64,000 bases of DNA. Origin: Paracoccus homiensis (lineage in GTDB: Bacteria; Pseudomonadota; Alphaproteobacteria; Rhodobacterales; Rhodobacteraceae). Below, one piece after another: positions 60,189 through 64,000 of this stretch. The notes beneath the pieces were generated by a model. It searched no databases and had not been told where the DNA came from. It was given only the letters and a program-made list of their open reading frames with translations. The stretch is from the NCBI RefSeq assembly GCF_900111675.1, contig NZ_FOHO01000002.1, positions 248,001-312,000 on the forward strand. The letters are read 5' to 3'. Every line of letters begins with the position of its first letter. Within the stretch, counting starts at the first letter, position 1. Made by a program: the position numbers and the translations under genes.

Positions 60189-61354
60189 TGAATACCGCCC
60201 CGGCCGTGAAGGAGGGTCCGGCCGGGCCGGTGGTCGTGCAGGCCGACCGCAAGGCCCCCAATCTGGCTGCGCGCCTTGGGGCCGGTCTGCGCGCCGCAAA
60301 TCCCGCCTTCGTGTTGCTGTTCGGCGCGGCGGGACAGCAGCTTGCCGAGCTGGGCGACAGCCTGCGCGATGGACTGCCCGATGACTGCATGGTGGCGGGC
60401 TGTTCCTCGGCGGGGGAAATCGGGCCTGACGGCTATAGCAGCGACAGCGTGGTCGCGATCGGCTTTCCGCGTGACAGCTTTCGCGCCAATGCACTGATCC
60501 TGAAAAATCTTTCGTCGCTTCCGGTGTCGAACTGGATGGCATCGCTGCGGCAGATGAATGCGGGCTTTGCCGCCGATCCATCGCGATCCAGCTTTGGCAT
60601 CCTTCTGGTCGACGGCGTGACCGGGCAGGAAGATGCGCTGGTCGCCACGGTCGAGGCCGCCCTGCCCGCGCTGCCCGTTATCGGAGGCTCGGCCGGCGAC
60701 GGGCTGGAATTTCGCAGCACCACCCTGTTTCTGAACGGCGAACTGCATCAGGACGTGGCGATTTTTCTGCTGATCGAAACCGATCTGTCGGTCAGCGAGG
60801 TCACGTTTTCGCATTTCAGCCCCACCACCACCCGCGCCGTCGTCACCGCCGCCAGCCCGGATCGGCGGCAGATCCTTGAACTGAACGCCGAACCCGCCGC
60901 CGAGGAATATGCCCGCCTGACCGGCATCCCGCGCGACCGGTTGACGCCAACGGATTTTGCCCGCAGCCCGCTGCTTTTGCGTACGGGGCAGCGCCATCAT
61001 GTCCGCGCCATCAGCGAAGCCACCCCGGATGGCGGTCTGGCCCTGATGTCGGCCATCGATACCGGCACCGTCCTGACCCTTGGCCGCAGCGAGGATCTGA
61101 CCCAAGGCTTTACCGAGGCGCTGGAATCGCTGCCGCGTCCGCCGCTGATGATCCTTGGCTTCGACTGCATCCTGCGCCGGCTTGCGCTGGAACGCGCGGG
61201 TCGGGTCGCCGATATGTCGGGGATCTTTTCGCGCTTTCGCGTGATCGGTTTCAACACCTATGGCGAACAACACAGCGGGATGCATGTGAACCAGACATTT
61301 GTCGGGCTGGCCTTCATGCCGCCTCCATCGGACCGACCCATAGATGCTGCGTGA
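60188..61354 (+). CDS. FIST-domain sensory protein, NosP-like
   Basis: A 388-residue cytoplasmic protein with FIST_N (about residues 35-230, DDCMVAGCSSAGEIGPDGYS and SRSSFGILLVDGVTGQEDAL) and FIST_C (about 230-380, IGFNTYGEQHSGMHVNQTFV near the end). FIST proteins bind small ligands; NosP of Pseudomonas and Vibrio is a FIST haem protein that senses nitric oxide and inhibits a partner kinase of the NahK type encoded next to it. The same gene order occurs here. Haem-binding residues cannot be confirmed from sequence alone. It overlaps the kinase gene by 11 bases. Confidence 0.88.
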   Translation: MNTAPAVKEGPAGPVVVQADRKAPNLAARLGAGLRAANPAFVLLFGAAGQQLAELGDSLRDGLPDDCMVAGCSSAGEIGPDGYSSDSVVAIGFPRDSFRANALILKNLSSLPVSNWMASLRQMNAGFAADPSRSSFGILLVDGVTGQEDALVATVEAALPALPVIGGSAGDGLEFRSTTLFLNGELHQDVAIFLLIETDLSVSEVTFSHFSPTTTRAVVTAASPDRRQILELNAEPAAEEYARLTGIPRDRLTPTDFARSPLLLRTGQRHHVRAISEATPDGGLALMSAIDTGTVLTLGRSEDLTQGFTEALESLPRPPLMILGFDCILRRLALERAGRVADMSGIFSRFRVIGFNTYGEQHSGMHVNQTFVGLAFMPPPSDRPIDAA

Positions 61355-62666
61355 CGACGATCCGCCCGAACGGCAGGTGGCCAAGCTGCGGCGCATTTCG
61401 GATGTGCTGATCGACAGGATCGACCGGCTGGAAGCGTCGCGTGGGTCGGCATGGTCGATGTTTCAGGCCGCCGTCGCCCTGGAACAAGAGGTGATGGCCC
61501 GAACGCGCGAACTGGAACAGGCGATGGCCGATCTGTCGCAACGCAACCGCGAACTGGCCGTCGCACGCGCCGCCGCCGAAGAGGCGAACCGATCCAAGAC
61601 ACGTTTCCTGCGCGCGGCCAGTCATGATCTGGTGCAGCCGCTGTCAGCCGCGCGGCTGTTCTTGTCGGCGCTGACCGACACGCCGATGGACGATCAGCAG
61701 AAAGAACTGACCCAGCGGCTGTCCGGCGCCTTCGAATCGGTCGAACAGCTGATGCATGCCGTCTTGGACATTTCGCGGCTGGACAGTCAGCGGATCGAGT
61801 TCAACCGCCAACCCGTCGCGCTTGGCGATCTGTTTCGCAGGCTGGCGGCCGAATTCGCGCCGATGGCGCAGGCCAAGGGGCTGCGACTTGGTTTCGTGCC
61901 GACCGATGTCGTGGTCGAAAGCGATCCGATCTTCCTGCGGCGGATCGCGCAGAACCTGGTTTCGAACGCGATCAAGTATACCCATACAGGCGGTGTCGTC
62001 GTCGGCGTGCGGCGGCGCGGCGCGGTCGGCTGGCTTTGCGTCTTTGACAGCGGCATGGGCATCCCCGCCGTCGATCGCAACCGGATCTTCGATGAATTTC
62101 AGCGGCTTGGGCATGATTCAGGCACGCCGGGAATGGGGCTGGGCCTGTCGATCGTGCGCCGCGCCTGCGCCAAGCTGGGCCATCCGATCAGCCTAAGCTC
62201 CGAGGCGATGCGCGGCACGCTGTTCCGCGTCGGACTGCCCCTGATCGACGGCGATGCGCCACGCCGCAGCACGCCGCAGGATGCCGCGATCCGGCGCCTG
62301 CGTGGGCGCGTCGCGCTGGTCGTGGAAAACGACGATGCCATGCGCCGCGGCTACGAGATGATTCTGGCGGAACGGCTGGGCATGATCCCGCGCGTCACCG
62401 GCGGCACCGCCGAGGCGCTGGCGGCCATGGGCGACGAACCGCCCGACGCGATCATCGCCGATTACAGCCTTGAGGGCGGCGATACCGGAATTGCGGCCAT
62501 TGATGCGTTGCGGGCGGCGGCGGCACGTCCGGTTCCGGCCGTCGTCGTGACCGCCCATCGCGACCCCGACATCGCCCGCGCCTGCGCCGCGCGCGGCGTG
62601 CCCCTGCTGGAAAAACCCGTCCGCCCCTCGGAACTGGGCGAGGCGCTGGTCGATCTGCTGCGATGA
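61344..62666 (+). CDS. Hybrid histidine kinase, NahK/ErcS-like
   Basis: A 440-residue cytoplasmic hybrid kinase without membrane segments. A coiled-coil region (about residues 45-85) leads into the phospho-acceptor His94 in FLRAASHDLVQPLSAARLFL. The ATPase domain (about 190-300) has RIAQNLVSNAIKYTHTGGVV, FDSGMGIP and GMGLGLSIVRRACAKLG. A receiver domain begins near residue 315 with its Asp near 374 (AIIADYSLEGGDTG). NahK and ErcS' of Pseudomonas share the RAASHDLxQPL start but also have PAS domains, which this shorter protein lacks. Sensing is therefore probably through the FIST partner. Confidence 0.9.
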   Translation: MLRDDDPPERQVAKLRRISDVLIDRIDRLEASRGSAWSMFQAAVALEQEVMARTRELEQAMADLSQRNRELAVARAAAEEANRSKTRFLRAASHDLVQPLSAARLFLSALTDTPMDDQQKELTQRLSGAFESVEQLMHAVLDISRLDSQRIEFNRQPVALGDLFRRLAAEFAPMAQAKGLRLGFVPTDVVVESDPIFLRRIAQNLVSNAIKYTHTGGVVVGVRRRGAVGWLCVFDSGMGIPAVDRNRIFDEFQRLGHDSGTPGMGLGLSIVRRACAKLGHPISLSSEAMRGTLFRVGLPLIDGDAPRRSTPQDAAIRRLRGRVALVVENDDAMRRGYEMILAERLGMIPRVTGGTAEALAAMGDEPPDAIIADYSLEGGDTGIAAIDALRAAAARPVPAVVVTAHRDPDIARACAARGVPLLEKPVRPSELGEALVDLLR

Positions 62667-62766
62667 CGGGGCTGCGACCAAGGGATGAGAACGCCGTCAC
62701 AGCGCTTTGTCGCGTCCCGGCCCCGGCGCAAACTCGGCTCAACCGAAACCACCGAAAGGCCCACCG

Positions 62767-63384
62767 ATGAGACGCCCCCATGATCTGGCCGCGCTGATCC
62801 TTGGCCTGGTCCTGTCCGCCCCCGCATGGGCCGGCGAGGCGGGCGATGCGGTCTTTGCCGAACGCGGTCCCTGGGCGCTTGGCGATCAGGTGCTGACCTA
62901 CCGGATGCAGGTGCAGGGACCGCAGGTCGACGGGTTTCTGCCCGTCGCCGATGGCAGCCTGCAACTTGCGGAAACCATCGACCCTTCGGACAATCAGCCG
63001 GTGTTGCAGGTCGTCCAGAAGACCGACGATCGCAGTCGCAAGATCGGGCCGTTCCCGGTTTCAGGCGGTGATCCGGTGCTGACCTTCTTTCTGGAACAGA
63101 CCACCCGCGACATGGCGGCGCTGACCGGGGGCAGCCCGTTCTATATCCGCAACCGGATCAAGGATGCGGTCTTCCGGGGCGGCGACATCACCCCCGATCA
63201 GAACGGCCGGACCGCGCGGTTCCAGCCCTTTGCCGATGACCCGAACGCCGAAAGGATGCACGGCTTTCAGACGCTGACCCTGACGTTTCATCTGGACGAC
63301 GATCCCGCCCGGCCCATCCGGGAAATGCGCGCCCGCACGCAGGGCGAGACGCCGGGCTATGACCGTCACATGGTTCTGAAATGA
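62767..63384 (+). CDS. Secreted protein of unknown function
   Basis: A 205-residue protein with a signal peptide (MRRPHDLAALILGLVLSAPA, cleavage near residue 23, AWA). The mature part is beta-rich: LTYRMQVQGPQVDGFLPVAD, KIGPFPVSGGDPVLTFFLEQ, PFYIRNRIKDAVFRGGDITP and a final YDRHMVLK. The last 100 residues repeat short Asp/Arg-rich strands. I do not recognise a domain. It is coupled to the next gene (ATGA overlap) and lies downstream of the NosP-NahK-like genes on the same strand. Confidence 0.7.
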   Translation: MRRPHDLAALILGLVLSAPAWAGEAGDAVFAERGPWALGDQVLTYRMQVQGPQVDGFLPVADGSLQLAETIDPSDNQPVLQVVQKTDDRSRKIGPFPVSGGDPVLTFFLEQTTRDMAALTGGSPFYIRNRIKDAVFRGGDITPDQNGRTARFQPFADDPNAERMHGFQTLTLTFHLDDDPARPIREMRARTQGETPGYDRHMVLK

Positions 63385-63719
63385 GGGCGGCGGTTCTGGT
63401 GCTTGCGATGATCCTGCCCGCGACGCCGGGCATGGCGCAGGCGGTGAACGATTATCCGACCAATGCGCGGGCCGAATATGTCTTTGCCTGCATGGCGACC
63501 AATGGCCAGACGCGCGACATGCTGGATCGGTGTTCCTGTGCCATCGACCAGATCGCCTCGGTCCTGACCTACAAGGATTACGTGCAGGCCGAAACCGTGC
63601 TGCGGATGCGGCAGGTCAGCGGCGAACGCGCTTCGATGTTCAAGGGCATGGCGCAGATGACCGAAATCGTCGCCAGACTGCGCCGCGCCGAGGCCGAGGC
63701 CGAGATCCTGTGTTTCTGA
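63381..63719 (+). CDS. Small secreted cysteine-containing protein of unknown function
   Basis: A 112-residue exported protein. After a signal peptide (MRAAVLVLAMILPATPGMAQ) the mature chain has four cysteines: Cys37 in YVFACMATNGQTRD, the pair in LDRCSCAIDQIASVL and the C-terminal ILCF. The rest is predicted helical. The pattern resembles small periplasmic proteins found with quinoprotein genes, but I cannot name a family. Its AUG lies inside the end of the preceding gene, and it is convergent with ubiB. Confidence 0.72.
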   Translation: MRAAVLVLAMILPATPGMAQAVNDYPTNARAEYVFACMATNGQTRDMLDRCSCAIDQIASVLTYKDYVQAETVLRMRQVSGERASMFKGMAQMTEIVARLRRAEAEAEILCF

Positions 63720-63723
63720 TCCG

Positions 63724-64000
63724 TCAGGCCAGCATCATCCCCAGACCCAGCCCGACGACCAGCGTCGCGGCACCCGCCGCCATCGCGACCCAGGGTTTGC
63801 GCGACGGCACCGCCGGCGCGGGCCGGGCATGGGCGCGTTCCCACAGGATCTGATCGACCAGATTGGGCAGCAGCGGACCATACCGCCCCAGCGTCTGCAC
63901 CACCTTGGCCGTGTCCTTGGCAATTGCCCGCGGACCCAGATTTTCCTTGATGTAATCCGACACGACAGGCTTGGCCGCGTCCCAGATATTCAGCTGCGGA
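63724..64000 (-). CDS. ubiB: UbiB, ubiquinone biosynthesis kinase-like protein (partial: C-terminus only)
   Basis: The last 91 residues of a protein that continues beyond the window. The segment PQLNIWDAAKPVVSDYIKEN, then LGPRAIAKDTAKVV, matches the C-terminal region of UbiB (ABC1/COQ8 kinase-like family), where an arginine/glycine-rich loop is followed by two hydrophobic segments; here PWVAMAAGAATLVVGLGLGMMLA, broken only by small residues, is the final one. UbiB acts in ubiquinone synthesis at the membrane. The kinase-like core is outside the window, so the identity rests on the tail alone. Confidence 0.75.
   Translation of the reverse strand, partial: PQLNIWDAAKPVVSDYIKENLGPRAIAKDTAKVVQTLGRYGPLLPNLVDQILWERAHARPAPAVPSRKPWVAMAAGAATLVVGLGLGMMLA

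Noticed and set aside
1..64000. CRISPR array, prophage, insertion sequence, tRNA or rRNA genes
   Set aside because: I saw no spaced direct repeats, transposase or phage genes, attachment-site-like duplications, or cloverleaf/rRNA signatures; a dedicated RNA-gene search would be needed to be certain.

Overview
The window is GC-rich, densely packed chromosomal DNA (about 70 protein genes, no gap above roughly 270 bases, no rRNA, tRNA, CRISPR array, transposase or phage gene that I can recognise). The gene families point to an alphaproteobacterium of the Rhodobacteraceae, most like Paracoccus: a DUF1013/TrcR-type regulator, a COQ9-family gene beside what looks like the start of rpsU, a ReAV-type asparaginase, an MbfA iron exporter, an aglEFGAK alpha-glucoside operon, and a PQQ operon accompanied by quinoprotein relay proteins. 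The genus is an inference from this combination.

Layout. 1-7.4 kb: housekeeping genes (COQ9-like protein, quinone oxidoreductase, RNase T2, TrcR, a YeaQ/GlsB-type membrane protein, succinate-semialdehyde dehydrogenase, an SH3-domain secreted protein, a P1/DmpA peptidase). 7.5-14.6 kb: a betaine-type ABC importer transcribed with a DUF1989-GcvT fusion protein and a divergent LacI-family regulator; two near-identical operators lie in the shared promoter. 14.7-24.9 kb: aroQ-ugd, a long asparaginase, an isoquinoline-oxidoreductase-like trio (2Fe-2S subunit, Mo subunit, di-haem c protein), an HDAC-like amidohydrolase, DUF924, a TauE/SafE transporter and a ReAV-type asparaginase. 25-30 kb: an IalB-like secreted protein, rlmN, a glycosyltransferase with a 13-C homopolymer at its start, a LOG-family protein, dapD and a DUF188 protein. 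31-36.4 kb: a tightly coupled minus-strand chain reading sensor kinase, response regulator, DUF2478, TusA, MbfA, nitroreductase, AEC transporter, crotonase. 36.5-39 kb: fRMsr, GFA protein, LysE exporter and a pseudouridine synthase. 39.3-47.2 kb: otsBA, argC-cobO, topoisomerase IB-DUF779, and an acetaldehyde-type dehydrogenase with its GAF-HTH regulator and a perfect 22-bp palindrome between them. 47.3-53.6 kb: aglEFGAK. 53.7-63.7 kb: a quinoprotein/PQQ region: a metallo-beta-lactamase-fold protein, pqqABCDE, a SoxYZ-like carrier, an EF-hand protein, then a LuxR regulator, a FIST-domain sensor and a hybrid histidine kinase resembling the NosP-NahK nitric-oxide system, and two unknown secreted proteins. 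The window ends inside ubiB.

How the parts fit. Two solute-uptake operons (betaine-type and alpha-glucoside) share a design with a strong hairpin immediately after the binding-protein gene. otsBA would make trehalose and the agl genes can take up and split alpha-glucosides. The 53.7-63.7 kb block supplies the PQQ cofactor and accessory proteins for periplasmic alcohol dehydrogenases that are not encoded here, next to a signalling module that may govern them; the aldehyde dehydrogenase at 44.6 kb could receive the aldehyde product. The least conventional segments are the betaine/DUF1989-GcvT locus, the kinase-DUF2478-TusA-MbfA chain, the poly-C glycosyltransferase and the NosP-NahK-like module beside pqq.
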